From Flavimaribacter sp039888615 (GTDB taxonomy: Bacteria > Pseudomonadota > Alphaproteobacteria > Rhizobiales > Rhizobiaceae), in the NCBI GenBank assembly GCA_039888615.1, contig JBDQQS010000013.1: DNA of 64,000 nucleotides. One strand, written 5' to 3'. Below, in pieces: positions 17,355 through 25,639 of this stretch. The translations under genes were made by a program, and so were the position numbers. Under the pieces are notes generated by a model that was not told the DNA's origin, searched no databases, and was given only the letters and a program-made list of their open reading frames with translations. Position 1 is the first letter of the stretch. The number at the start of each line of letters is the position of its first letter.

Positions 17355-18143
17355 TCATCTGCGTGTCATCGCCGCAACAGTTTTGAGCAGGCGGGCAATG
17401 TCCTGAGACCGGGACAGACGGTGATCTCCGTCGCGAACCAGCGTCAGCACCACATCTTCACTCGGCAGATGGTCGACCAGCCTGAGCGCGTGTTCATAGG
17501 GAACGTCGGGATCCATCATCCCCTGAATGATATGGACCGGACATCCTGTCTCTATAATGCCCGTGAGCACCGAATTGCGCGCGCCGTCCTCGAAAAGCGC
17601 CCGGGTATAAACGTTCGGCTCCGGCCCGTAGGGCGTTGGCTCCTCGAAATATCCCTGTGTTTCGAGCGCCTGCTTCTGTGCGTCTGTCAGCAGCGGTTCG
17701 TGCAGGTCGTTGGTGAAATCGGGCGCCGGCGCCAGGAGCAGAAGGCCGCTCACACGCTCCGCCTGGCCGGTTTTGCGCAGCTCCTGAAGCATCCGTATCG
17801 CAATCCAGCCACCCATCGAGGAGCCGACAAGCAGCTGCGGCCCACCCGTAAACGCGTCAAAGACGGCGAGGCTCTCCTCCAGCCAGCGCGATATCGTGCC
17901 GTCGATGAAGGCGCCGCCGGATTCGCCATGGCCGGAGTAATCAAAGCGCAAACAGGACATGCCATGCTCTTCGGCGAAACGATCAAGCTCCTCGGACTTG
18001 GTTCCCATCATGTCAGACCGATAACCGCCAAGCCAGACGAGGCCCGGAGCATTTGCCGCCTCGTTGGCGGGGGCGCGATAACGCACTGCAATGCGCCGCG
18101 CCTTGTCATCCTGTCCGACCGTCGCCATTTGTAATTGTGTCAT
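17355..18143 (-). CDS. Alpha/beta hydrolase (S33/serine aminopeptidase-like)
   Basis: 262 residues. The fold markers are present: oxyanion region APGLVWLGGYRSDM, the FDYSGHGESGG strand-turn, the nucleophile elbow GSSMGGW (Ser near 107), a late Asp in QGMMDPDVPYEHA and a catalytic His in DGDHRLSR. These resemble bacterial carboxylesterases/monoacylglycerol lipase-like enzymes common in Rhizobiales. There is no signal peptide, so it is cytosolic. Substrate cannot be deduced. Divergent from the infC operon. Confidence 0.88.
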   Translation of the reverse strand: MTQLQMATVGQDDKARRIAVRYRAPANEAANAPGLVWLGGYRSDMMGTKSEELDRFAEEHGMSCLRFDYSGHGESGGAFIDGTISRWLEESLAVFDAFTGGPQLLVGSSMGGWIAIRMLQELRKTGQAERVSGLLLLAPAPDFTNDLHEPLLTDAQKQALETQGYFEEPTPYGPEPNVYTRALFEDGARNSVLTGIIETGCPVHIIQGMMDPDVPYEHALRLVDHLPSEDVVLTLVRDGDHRLSRSQDIARLLKTVAAMTRR

Positions 18144-18344
18144 TGCGCCGTCCTCTCAAAAGCTGATCGCCGGCCATTGGTGCAGGTTCATCGCCGCGTC
18201 GTAAACACTGAACCGCGAAGGGTTGGTGATTTTTTGTCGCGACCGTGCTATTGACTTAATTCAGGTGATGTTGAAAGTGCCGCAACTCGCGGGAGGCGGG
18301 TGGGAAAATTCGACACCCTGCCGAACCAAAAAACGCAACAGTAT

Positions 18345-18361
18345 GGGAGACTACGACCATT
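18345..18361 (+). promoter_or_regulatory. Ribosome site and ATT start codon of infC
   Basis: GGGAG (18345-18349) lies nine bases before ATT at 18359-18361. In that frame no ATG precedes the conserved IF-3 N-terminus, and the first alternative start (GTG at 18554) would delete about 65 conserved residues. A rare start codon on infC allows IF-3 to autoregulate its own translation, as known for AUU in Escherichia coli. Confidence 0.85.
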
Positions 18362-18895
18362 CGCAGACCATTCAGAGCACCGCCGACAACCAATACGGGT
18401 CCGCGTGCCAACGATGATATCCGGGCTCCCCGGGTACAACTCATTGATCCAGAAGGAAACAACAGAGGCGAAGTTGATATCGAGGAAGCGCGTTCCGCCG
18501 CAACGGAATCCGGGCTTGACCTCGTCGAAATCTCGCCGAACGCCACTCCACCGGTGTGCAAGATCCTCGATCTCGGTAAACTGAAGTATCAGAACCAGAA
18601 GAAGGCCGCCGAGGCCCGCAAAAAGCAGAAGACGGTCGAGGTCAAGGAAATCAAGATGCGCCCGAACATCGACACGCACGATTACGACGTGAAGATGAAG
18701 GCTATGAACCGCTTTTTCGAAAGCGGCGACAAGGTGAAGGTCACCTTGCGTTTCAGGGGCCGCGAAATGGCCCACCAGCAGCTTGGCATGCAGCTTCTCC
18801 AGAAGGTGAAGGACGATACGATCGATATTGCGAAAGTGGAAGCCGAACCGAAACTGGAAGGCCGCCAGATGATGATGGTGCTGGCTCCCCGCTAA
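18359..18895 (+). CDS. infC: Translation initiation factor IF-3
   Basis: 178 residues when started at ATT. The N-terminal domain begins IRRPFRAPPTN and continues through NDDIRAPRVQLI; the linker and C-terminal domain follow (VEVKEIKMRPNIDTHDYDVK and KVKVTLRFRGREMAHQQ). IF-3 binds the 30S subunit, blocks premature 50S joining and checks the start codon. It heads infC-rpmI-rplT. A caller that requires ATG/GTG/TTG will truncate it to 113 residues and lose the whole N-terminal domain. Compared with family length (about 175-180) the ATT form is right. Confidence 0.95.
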   Translation: MRRPFRAPPTTNTGPRANDDIRAPRVQLIDPEGNNRGEVDIEEARSAATESGLDLVEISPNATPPVCKILDLGKLKYQNQKKAAEARKKQKTVEVKEIKMRPNIDTHDYDVKMKAMNRFFESGDKVKVTLRFRGREMAHQQLGMQLLQKVKDDTIDIAKVEAEPKLEGRQMMMVLAPR

Positions 18896-18936
18896 CCGCC
18901 CTGCTATCTGCATCGGAAGGCCAATAACGGCAAATG

Positions 18937-19018
18937 GCCCGCGGAGGCTTGCGCGGGCGGATTTCTGTCGTTATAAGGCCGCGTCCGAACCGGCCGGCAG
19001 GGCATGCCGTGTCGGTTC
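18937..19018 (+). promoter_or_regulatory. Structured leader between infC and rpmI
   Basis: The 282-base gap holds two hairpins. GCCCGCG (18937-18943) pairs with CGCGGGC (18952-18958). Then GAACCG (18987-18992) pairs with CGGTTC (19013-19018), enclosing CGGCA (18995-18999) with TGCCG (19005-19009). In other bacteria the rpmI-rplT leader is bound by ribosomal protein L20 for autoregulation. These structures are candidates for such an element, or the first may attenuate transcription. I cannot match them to a known L20 leader class. Confidence 0.4.
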
Positions 19019-19177
19019 TGAATGCAAAACACCCTACAGGCGCAGACATCCACCTTTCCGCGAGGAATCGGTTCGGTTTGCGACCAGCCCGAAAGCGCAT
19101 GGCCGCGCGGGCGACACGGGACACCAAAACAACAGGGCGACGCCGATCGGCTGGCCCGAAAAGAACGGAGAAGCAAA

Positions 19178-19378
19178 ATGCCCAAGATGAAGACGAAGTC
19201 TTCCTGCAAGAAGCGATTCAAGATCACCGCATCGGGCAAGGTCAAATCCGCGGCCGCCGGCAAGCGCCACGGCATGATCAAGAGGTCCAACAAGTTCATC
19301 CGCGACGCGCGCGGCACGATGGTTCTTTCAGAACCGGACGCCCGCATCGTCAAGAAGTTCATGCCGAACAGCCTCTAA
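19178..19378 (+). CDS. rpmI: 50S ribosomal protein L35
   Basis: 66 residues, very basic, with the L35 signature MPKMKTKSSCKKRFK and KRHGMIKRS. GGAG lies about 8 bases upstream of the ATG at 19178; longer in-frame extensions are non-coding leader. It joins the large subunit and is co-transcribed with rplT 23 bases downstream. Confidence 0.97.
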   Translation: MPKMKTKSSCKKRFKITASGKVKSAAAGKRHGMIKRSNKFIRDARGTMVLSEPDARIVKKFMPNSL

Positions 19379-19401
19379 GCCCGGAACCAGGAGATCACAT
19401 C

Positions 19402-19803
19402 ATGGCACGCGTTAAAAGGGGCACAACGTCCCACGCCAAACACAAGAAGGTTCTCGCCCAGGCCAAGGGGTTCTACGGCCGCCGCAAGAACACCATCCGC
19501 ACAGCCAAGGCCGCTGTCGACCGTTCAAAACAATACGCCTATCGCGACCGCAAGGTCCGCAAGCGCAATTTCCGTGCGCTTTGGATTCAGCGTATCAACG
19601 CAGCCGTGCGCGAGCATGGACTGACCTATGGGCGTTTCATCGACGGTCTGAACAAGGCGGGCATCGAAGTCGACCGCAAGGTTCTTTCCGACATGGCCAT
19701 CAACCAGCCGGAAGCCTTCGGCGCGCTGGTCGCCAGCTCCAAATCGGCGCTGGCATATCTCAAGGACACCACTCCGAACGCTTTTGAAAGCGCTGTCGGC
19801 TAA
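19402..19803 (+). CDS. rplT: 50S ribosomal protein L20
   Basis: 133 residues. The basic N-terminal arm (MARVKRGTTSHAKHKK, GFYGRRKNTIRTA) and the globular part RNFRALWIQRINAAVREHGL are typical of L20, which binds 23S rRNA early in 50S assembly and often represses its own operon. AGGAG precedes the ATG by about 9 bases. A strong terminator 36 bases after the stop ends the infC-rpmI-rplT unit. Confidence 0.98.
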   Translation: MARVKRGTTSHAKHKKVLAQAKGFYGRRKNTIRTAKAAVDRSKQYAYRDRKVRKRNFRALWIQRINAAVREHGLTYGRFIDGLNKAGIEVDRKVLSDMAINQPEAFGALVASSKSALAYLKDTTPNAFESAVG

Positions 19804-19838
19804 GCCAGCGTTTTCCCGAAGCATCTTTGACATCAGGG

Positions 19839-19875
19839 AAACCCGCGCTGGCAGGGCTGGCGCGGGTTTTTATTT
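19839..19875 (+). terminator. Rho-independent terminator of infC-rpmI-rplT
   Basis: AAACCCGCGC (19839-19848) pairs with GCGCGGGTTT (19860-19869) over 10 bases around an 11-base loop, continuing into a T-rich tail. It separates the ribosomal protein genes from pheST. Confidence 0.9.
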
Positions 19876-19938
19876 TGTTTTCGCAATTCCGGATTATTGA
19901 TCCGGCCACAGACAGACAAGTTCAACGGATACACGACA

Positions 19939-21021
19939 ATGAGTGACCTGGAAGAACTCGAACGGACCATCCTCGCCGACATCGCCGCGGCCGACAGCGA
20001 GCAGGCGATCGAAACGGTCCGCGTCGGCGCACTCGGCAAGAAAGGCACAGTCTCGGAGAAACTGAAGACGCTCGGCGGCATGTCGGCGGACGAGCGCAAG
20101 GTGATGGGCCCGGCGATCAACGGAATGAAAGTCCGCATCGCTGACGCCATCGGCGCTCGCAAGCAGGAATTGCACGAAAGAGCGATCGAAGACCGGATTG
20201 CAAAGGAAACCGTCGATATAACGCTTCCGGTGCGCCAGTCGCCGCTCGAAGCCGGCCGTATCCATCCGATCTCGCAGGTGGTGGACGAAGTCACGGCGAT
20301 CTTCGCCGATATGGGCTTCTCGATCGCCGAAGGTCCGGACATCGAAACCGACTACTACAATTTCACGGCGCTGAATTTTCCCGAAGGCCATCCGGCGCGC
20401 GAGATGCATGACACGTTCTTCTTCAATCCCGACGAAAACGGCGAGAGAAAGGTGCTGCGCACCCATACGTCTCCGGTCCAGATCCACACGATGGAGAAGC
20501 AGACGCCGCCGATCCGCATCGTCATTCCGGGCAAGACGTACCGCTGCGACAGCGACGCCACGCACTCGCCAATGTTCCATCAGCTCGAGGGTCTTGTGAT
20601 CGACACGGCGTCGAACGTCGCGAATCTCAAATGGGTGTTGCAGGAATTCTGCGCCGAGTTCTTCGAGGTGCCGTCGCTGAATATGCGGTTCCGCCCTTCC
20701 TACTTCCCGTTCACGGAGCCAAGCCTGGAACTCGACATACAATGCGATCGCTCCGGCTCGGAAATACGCTTCGGGCAAGGCGACGACTGGATGGAGATTC
20801 TCGGTTGCGGCATGGTCAATCCGAACGTGCTTCGCAATGTCGGCCTTGATCCGGACGTCTACCAGGGATTCGCCTGGGGGATCGGCATCGACCGGCTCGC
20901 AATGCTCAAATACGGCATGCCGGATCTGCGCGATTTTTTCGACGCCGATGTCCGCTGGATGTCGCATTACGGCTTCCGGCCGCTGGATATGCCGACACTG
21001 TTTTCCGGCCTTTCCGGCTAA
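19939..21021 (+). CDS. pheS: Phenylalanine--tRNA ligase alpha subunit
   Basis: 360 residues. An N-terminal coiled-coil (about 1-90) precedes the class II synthetase core: motif 2 around THTSPVQIHTM and GKTYRCDSDATHSPMFHQLEG, motif 3 around GFAWGIGIDRLAMLKYG. It charges tRNA-Phe as an alpha2-beta2 enzyme with PheT. The start at MSDLEELER fits the family; an upstream in-frame extension runs into the terminator and is rejected. pheT follows after 39 bases. Confidence 0.98.
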   Translation: MSDLEELERTILADIAAADSEQAIETVRVGALGKKGTVSEKLKTLGGMSADERKVMGPAINGMKVRIADAIGARKQELHERAIEDRIAKETVDITLPVRQSPLEAGRIHPISQVVDEVTAIFADMGFSIAEGPDIETDYYNFTALNFPEGHPAREMHDTFFFNPDENGERKVLRTHTSPVQIHTMEKQTPPIRIVIPGKTYRCDSDATHSPMFHQLEGLVIDTASNVANLKWVLQEFCAEFFEVPSLNMRFRPSYFPFTEPSLELDIQCDRSGSEIRFGQGDDWMEILGCGMVNPNVLRNVGLDPDVYQGFAWGIGIDRLAMLKYGMPDLRDFFDADVRWMSHYGFRPLDMPTLFSGLSG

Positions 21022-21060
21022 TCTCGCCTTTGACCTTTTGAACGAATTACGGACAGTCCG

Positions 21061-23475
21061 ATGAAATTCACTCTTTCCTGGCTCAAGGACCATCTCGAGA
21101 CGGACGCCACGCTCGACCAGATTGTCGAAACATTGACCATGATCGGCCTCGAGGTCGAACATGTCGATGACCGCAAGGCCCTGAGCCCGTTCGTCGTGGC
21201 CCGTGTAATCGAGGCCCGTCAACACCCCGACGCGGACCGGCTGCAAGTTCTCACCGTCGAAACCGGTTCGGGCTCGCCGGTGCAGGTGGTGTGCGGCGCT
21301 CCCAACGCCCGGGCCGGCCTCGTCGGCGCCTTCGCGCCGCCCGGAACCTATGTGCCTGGGATCGATCTGACCCTGTCGGTTGGCAAGATCCGAGGCGTCG
21401 AAAGCCACGGCATGATGTGCTCGGAGCGCGAGCTGCAGATGTCGAACGAGCATGACGGCATTATCGACCTCGACAGCGATGTCGAGATCGGCTCGAGTTT
21501 CGCCGCGTTCGCCGGTCTCGATGATCCCGTCCTGGAGATTGGCCTGACCCCCAACCGACCGGACTGCACCGGCGTGCGCGGCATTGCCCGCGATCTGGCG
21601 GCGGCTGGTCTCGGCGCGCTCAAGGACGGCGACACGCCGCCTGCGGGCGGCGATGGTCCATGTCCGGTAAACGTCACGCTTGTATTCGGCGACACCGACC
21701 CGTTGTGTCTCGGCTTCGCGCTGCGCGGCGTCAGCGGCGTTAAAAACGGCCCAAGCCCGCGCTGGATGCAGCAGCGGTTGAAGGCCATCGGAATGCGGCC
21801 GATCAATGCGCTTGTGGACATTACCAACTATGTCACCTTCGACCGGGGTCGACCGCTTCACGTTTTCGACCAGGCGAAGGTCAAGGGCGACCTCGTTGTG
21901 CGACGCGGTCGCAAGGGCGAGACAGTGGAAGCTCTGGACGGCGGCAAGTACGAGGTTGATGACGATGTCTGCGTGATCGCCGACGACGATGGCGTGGAAT
22001 CCATCGCCGGCATCGTGGGTGGCGAAGTGACCGGCTGCGATGAGAATACGACCGAGGTGCTGATTGAATCGGCTCTGTGGGATCCGATGAACATCGCCCG
22101 CACAGGCCGTGATCTCGGCATTATTACCGATGCGCGGTATCGCTTCGAGCGCGGCGTCGATCCAGCCTATATGGTGGAGGGTATGGAGCTTGCAACGCGC
22201 CTTGTCCTGGAAATGTGCGGCGGAACGCCGTCAAAGTCCCTCGTCGTGGGATACAACGAACCCGAACGCAAGATCATCCGGTTCCCGGTTTGCGAGGTGA
22301 AGCGGCTGACAGGTCTCGATATTCCGCAGGCGGAATCGATATCAATCCTCGACAAGCTTGGCTTCGAGAGCCAGGGCGACGGCGACACTGTCGATGTCCG
22401 GGCGCCGACCTGGCGTCCCGATATCGACGGGAAGGCCGATCTCGTCGAGGAGGTGATGCGTATTCACGGCATCAACATGATCGAAGCCGAAGCCCTGCCG
22501 CGCACCGGCAGCGTGAATACGCGCATCCTGACGACGCTCCAGATCCGGACCCGAAAGGTGAAACGCGCGCTGGCCGGCCGTGGCATGATGGAAGCCGTCA
22601 ACTGGTCCTTCATCTCGGAGCAGGAAGCCGCCCTTTTTGGCGGCGGACAGGCCGAACTGAAACTCGCCAATCCGATTTCGGCGGATATGTCGGACATGCG
22701 CCCGTCCTTGCTGCCCGGACTGCTTGCCGCAGCGCGGCGCAACGCCGACCGGGGACATGGCGACATCGCCCTGTTTGAAGTATCCGACATCTACAAGGGC
22801 GATGCGTCCGGCGAACAGCACAGGGCCGCGGCGAGCCTGCGAACCGGTTCAGCCGGTTTGGAAGGCGCCGGAAGGCACTGGCGCAAGACAACATCCGCCG
22901 TCGATGTCTTCGACGCAAAAGCAGACGCAATGGCGGCCCTTGAAGCCTGCGGCGCGCCGGTCGGCAACCTGCAGGTCGAGAGAGGCGCGCCCGAATGGTA
23001 TCACCCCGGCCGTTCCGGCGTTATCAAGCTCGGCCCGAAAATGACGCTCGGCGCCTTCGGTGAATTTCATCCGAAGACGCTGGACGCAATGGGGGTTTCC
23101 GGCCCGGTTTGCGGATTCGAGATTCTTGTAGACGCCCTGCCGGAACCGAAGCGCAAGGCGACCCGCACCAAGCCGCCGCTCGATCTGTCGGCGTTCCAGA
23201 CCGTGCATCGCGATTTCGCGTTCGTTGTCGACAAAACCGTCGCGTCCGGTGAGATTCTCAAGGCGGCCGAGGCGGCCGACCGAAAGATGATCACGGCCGT
23301 GAACCTGTTCGACGTGTTCGAGGGCGCGTCGATCGGCGAGGGCGCCAAGTCAGTCGCCATCGAAGTTGAGATCCAGCCGCGGGAACGAACACTGACGGAA
23401 GCGGAAATCGACGCTATCGCCGACAAGATCGTCGATAACGTCAAGTCGAAGACGGGCGCCGTGCTGCGAGGCTGA
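21061..23475 (+). CDS. pheT: Phenylalanine--tRNA ligase beta subunit
   Basis: 804 residues. Domains in order: N-terminal (MKFTLSWLKDHLETDA), EMAP-II-like tRNA-binding domain (about 40-150), B3/B4 editing domain (about 205-380) that hydrolyses mischarged Tyr-tRNA, B5, a catalytic-like core, and the C-terminal FDX-ACB anticodon-binding domain (SAFQTVHRDFAFVVDK to the end). It works with PheS. The start ATG at 21061 has no competing site. Confidence 0.98.
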   Translation: MKFTLSWLKDHLETDATLDQIVETLTMIGLEVEHVDDRKALSPFVVARVIEARQHPDADRLQVLTVETGSGSPVQVVCGAPNARAGLVGAFAPPGTYVPGIDLTLSVGKIRGVESHGMMCSERELQMSNEHDGIIDLDSDVEIGSSFAAFAGLDDPVLEIGLTPNRPDCTGVRGIARDLAAAGLGALKDGDTPPAGGDGPCPVNVTLVFGDTDPLCLGFALRGVSGVKNGPSPRWMQQRLKAIGMRPINALVDITNYVTFDRGRPLHVFDQAKVKGDLVVRRGRKGETVEALDGGKYEVDDDVCVIADDDGVESIAGIVGGEVTGCDENTTEVLIESALWDPMNIARTGRDLGIITDARYRFERGVDPAYMVEGMELATRLVLEMCGGTPSKSLVVGYNEPERKIIRFPVCEVKRLTGLDIPQAESISILDKLGFESQGDGDTVDVRAPTWRPDIDGKADLVEEVMRIHGINMIEAEALPRTGSVNTRILTTLQIRTRKVKRALAGRGMMEAVNWSFISEQEAALFGGGQAELKLANPISADMSDMRPSLLPGLLAAARRNADRGHGDIALFEVSDIYKGDASGEQHRAAASLRTGSAGLEGAGRHWRKTTSAVDVFDAKADAMAALEACGAPVGNLQVERGAPEWYHPGRSGVIKLGPKMTLGAFGEFHPKTLDAMGVSGPVCGFEILVDALPEPKRKATRTKPPLDLSAFQTVHRDFAFVVDKTVASGEILKAAEAADRKMITAVNLFDVFEGASIGEGAKSVAIEVEIQPRERTLTEAEIDAIADKIVDNVKSKTGAVLRG

Positions 23476-23495
23476 CAAAACGGGAGGAATGCGTC

Positions 23496-24482
23496 ATGTT
23501 TCGATGGGGTATATTGTCGACGGCGAAGATTGCGCGCGAGCAACTGTTGCCGGCTATTCAGGATTCCGACAACGGCGTCGTCTTGGCCATCGCAAGTCGC
23601 GACGAGGCGAGAGCAAGGGCGCTTGCCGACCGGTTCGGCGCCGAGCACGCCTTTGGCTCTTACCAGGCGCTGCTCGATTCCGACTTCATAGACGGCGTCT
23701 ATATTCCCCTGCCGACGAGCCAGCACATCGAGTGGAGCCTCAAGGCCGCGGAAGCCGGCAAGCACGTGTTGTGCGAAAAGCCGATTGCGCTGCATGCCGA
23801 CGAGATCGACAAGCTGGTAGAAGCCCGCGACCGGTTGGGCGTCATGATCTCCGAGTCCTTCATGGTCTTTTACCACCCGCAATGGACCAAGGTGCAGAAC
23901 CTGATCGCTGATGGCGCCATCGGCGCATTGCGGCAGGTACAGGGGGCGTTCGGCTACTACAACACCGACCCCTCGAACATGCGCAACCAGGTGGCGCTCG
24001 GCGGCGGCGGCTTGCCGGACATCGGAGTTTATCCGACCGTTACCACACGCATCGTGACAGGCAAGGAACCGGCGCGTGTGCGGTCCACCGTCACGCGTGA
24101 TCCAAACTTTGGAACTGATGTCTACGCCAATGTCTCGGCCGACTTCGGCGATTTCAATCTGGATTTCTACTGTTCAACACAGTTGGCGCTTCGCCAGCAC
24201 ATGGTGTTTCACGGTGAAAAGGGCGTGATAGAAGTCCATGCGCCCTTCAACGCTGGCACCTATGGCCACGCCGTCGTAACGCTGCACAATCAGGATCACA
24301 CCGGCGCGGAAGTATTTCGCTTTCCGGGCGTCCAGCAGTATCGCAATCAGGTTGAAACTTTCGTTCGGGCTATCAGCGGCAGCGGCGAAGCACTGTTTTC
24401 ACTCGAAAACTCGAAACTGAATCAGAAGCTTATCGACGCCATCTACCGGGCGGCGGAGCACGATGGTTGGGAGACCATCTGA
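23496..24482 (+). CDS. Gfo/Idh/MocA-family oxidoreductase
   Basis: 328 residues. The N-terminal Rossmann domain (MFRWGILSTAKIAREQL) binds NAD(P), and the diagnostic CEKP motif with its catalytic lysine occurs in HVLCEKPIAL near residue 91. The C-terminal half is the mixed beta-sheet substrate domain. Such enzymes oxidise or reduce sugars, inositols or diols; the substrate cannot be read here. GGGAGGA precedes the ATG, and the gene is only 20 bases after pheT, so read-through from pheST is likely though the functions are unrelated. Confidence 0.92.
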   Translation: MFRWGILSTAKIAREQLLPAIQDSDNGVVLAIASRDEARARALADRFGAEHAFGSYQALLDSDFIDGVYIPLPTSQHIEWSLKAAEAGKHVLCEKPIALHADEIDKLVEARDRLGVMISESFMVFYHPQWTKVQNLIADGAIGALRQVQGAFGYYNTDPSNMRNQVALGGGGLPDIGVYPTVTTRIVTGKEPARVRSTVTRDPNFGTDVYANVSADFGDFNLDFYCSTQLALRQHMVFHGEKGVIEVHAPFNAGTYGHAVVTLHNQDHTGAEVFRFPGVQQYRNQVETFVRAISGSGEALFSLENSKLNQKLIDAIYRAAEHDGWETI

Positions 24483-24574
24483 CACGGCTTGTATGCGCAC
24501 AGTCACAGACGCATAATCGCCGTGACGCGTGATTCGCTGGGTGACGAATCGGCAATCCATACAGAGGATTATGC

Positions 24575-25177
24575 GTGAGCCATCTGCGCTATGCCGGCCT
24601 GTCCCATGAAGAACAATGTGCGGCGTTGCTCGACATCGCGCAAAAGGATCCACTCCTTCATGAAGCGCTGGCGATTGCGCGCAGCATGCAGCTTCCGCAG
24701 TGGCGGATTGTATCGGGCGCCGTCTACAATACCGTCTGGAATCATCTGACCGGAAAGCCTTCCGGCTACGGCGTCAAGGACATCGATCTCTTCTACTATG
24801 ATGCGAGAGACATATCGTGGAAGGCCGAAGACACGGCTATCCGCCGTGGATCAATTCTCTTCGCCACGCTGCCGGTGCCGGTGGAGATCCGCAATCAGGC
24901 CCGCGTTCATCTGTGGTACCGCGAGAAATTCGGTCAACCGTTTCCCGCGCTTGCAACCGGTGACGAATCGCTCGGTCGTTTCGCTTCAAAGACCCATGCA
25001 GTGGGCCTTCGTCTCGACGCCGACAATCATGTCGACCTCTATGCGCCGTTCGGGCTCGATGACGTCTTTTCCTTCAGGATCACGCCCAACAGGACGACCA
25101 ACAACCGCAAGACTCACGAAAAGAAGGGCGAGCGGGCGAAACGGCTGTGGCCGGAGGTCAGCGTAGAGCCCTGGTGA
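24575..25177 (+). CDS. Nucleotidyltransferase-family protein (DUF925 type)
   Basis: 200 residues, GTG start with AGAGGA about 8 bases upstream. The motif GAVYNTVWNHLTGKPSG followed by KDIDLFYYDA contains the Asp-x-Asp metal pair of the polymerase-beta nucleotidyltransferase fold. FGQPFPAL and the C-terminal VDLYAPFGLDD are typical of this conserved bacterial family, which has no assigned substrate. It converges on hprK with a 4-base gap, occupying the place where rhizobial genomes usually carry the PTS genes that follow hprK. Confidence 0.85.
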   Translation: MSHLRYAGLSHEEQCAALLDIAQKDPLLHEALAIARSMQLPQWRIVSGAVYNTVWNHLTGKPSGYGVKDIDLFYYDARDISWKAEDTAIRRGSILFATLPVPVEIRNQARVHLWYREKFGQPFPALATGDESLGRFASKTHAVGLRLDADNHVDLYAPFGLDDVFSFRITPNRTTNNRKTHEKKGERAKRLWPEVSVEPW

Positions 25178-25181
25178 CGAA

Positions 25182-25631
25182 TCAGGACCGAATCAAACGG
25201 TCGTCGAGAAATGCCTCGACGAGATCGAGGGGACCGATTATCCGGTCGGCGACCATAAAGAGCAGCGGCAGCGCAATTCCCGGCAGCGGTTCAAAAAACT
25301 GTCGTTCCGGCAGTCTTTCGCTTTCTTCCGCATCCACAGCCCGTATTGCGACATGCATCACTGCCTGCGGCAGGTGCTCAACGCCGATTATTCCGGAGCC
25401 GCGAATCTCGATTAGCCCTGCGATTTCGGGAGGCGAGGAAACAATAAGGCGTTGGCCGGCCTCCTCCACGAGGACGCGGTCATCGGATACCAGCGCCGCA
25501 AAGCGTCCACGATTGCGGGCGTCGAGAAGGCAATGGCGCGCCAGATGAGACTTGCCGCTTGCGGGTGGACCTATGACCAAAAGACCCGTTTCACCGGTCA
25601 CGATGGCCGTGGCGTGGATATTTCGGCTCAT
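25182..25631 (-). CDS. hprK: HPr kinase/phosphorylase, short alphaproteobacterial form
   Basis: 149 residues, corresponding to the catalytic C-terminal domain only, as usual in alphaproteobacteria. The P-loop GPPASGKS is at 21-28, and the signature region IEIRGSGIIGVEHL at about 90-104 matches the HprK family. The family phosphorylates HPr on a serine to set the state of the nitrogen/mannose-type PTS. It lies 8 bases downstream of chvG in a chvI-chvG-hprK operon. Unlike most relatives, no EIIA or HPr gene follows here. Confidence 0.9.
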   Translation of the reverse strand: MSRNIHATAIVTGETGLLVIGPPASGKSHLARHCLLDARNRGRFAALVSDDRVLVEEAGQRLIVSSPPEIAGLIEIRGSGIIGVEHLPQAVMHVAIRAVDAEESERLPERQFFEPLPGIALPLLFMVADRIIGPLDLVEAFLDDRLIRS

Positions 25632-25639
25632 GGGCGCAG

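Noticed and set aside
19876..19938. Phe-rich leader peptide/attenuator before pheS
   Set aside because: The space after the rplT terminator is too short and contains no run of Phe codons.
19894..21861. 655-residue minus-strand frame opposite pheS/pheT
   Set aside because: Mirror-frame shadow of high-GC coding sequence; composition rich in Arg/His with no domains.
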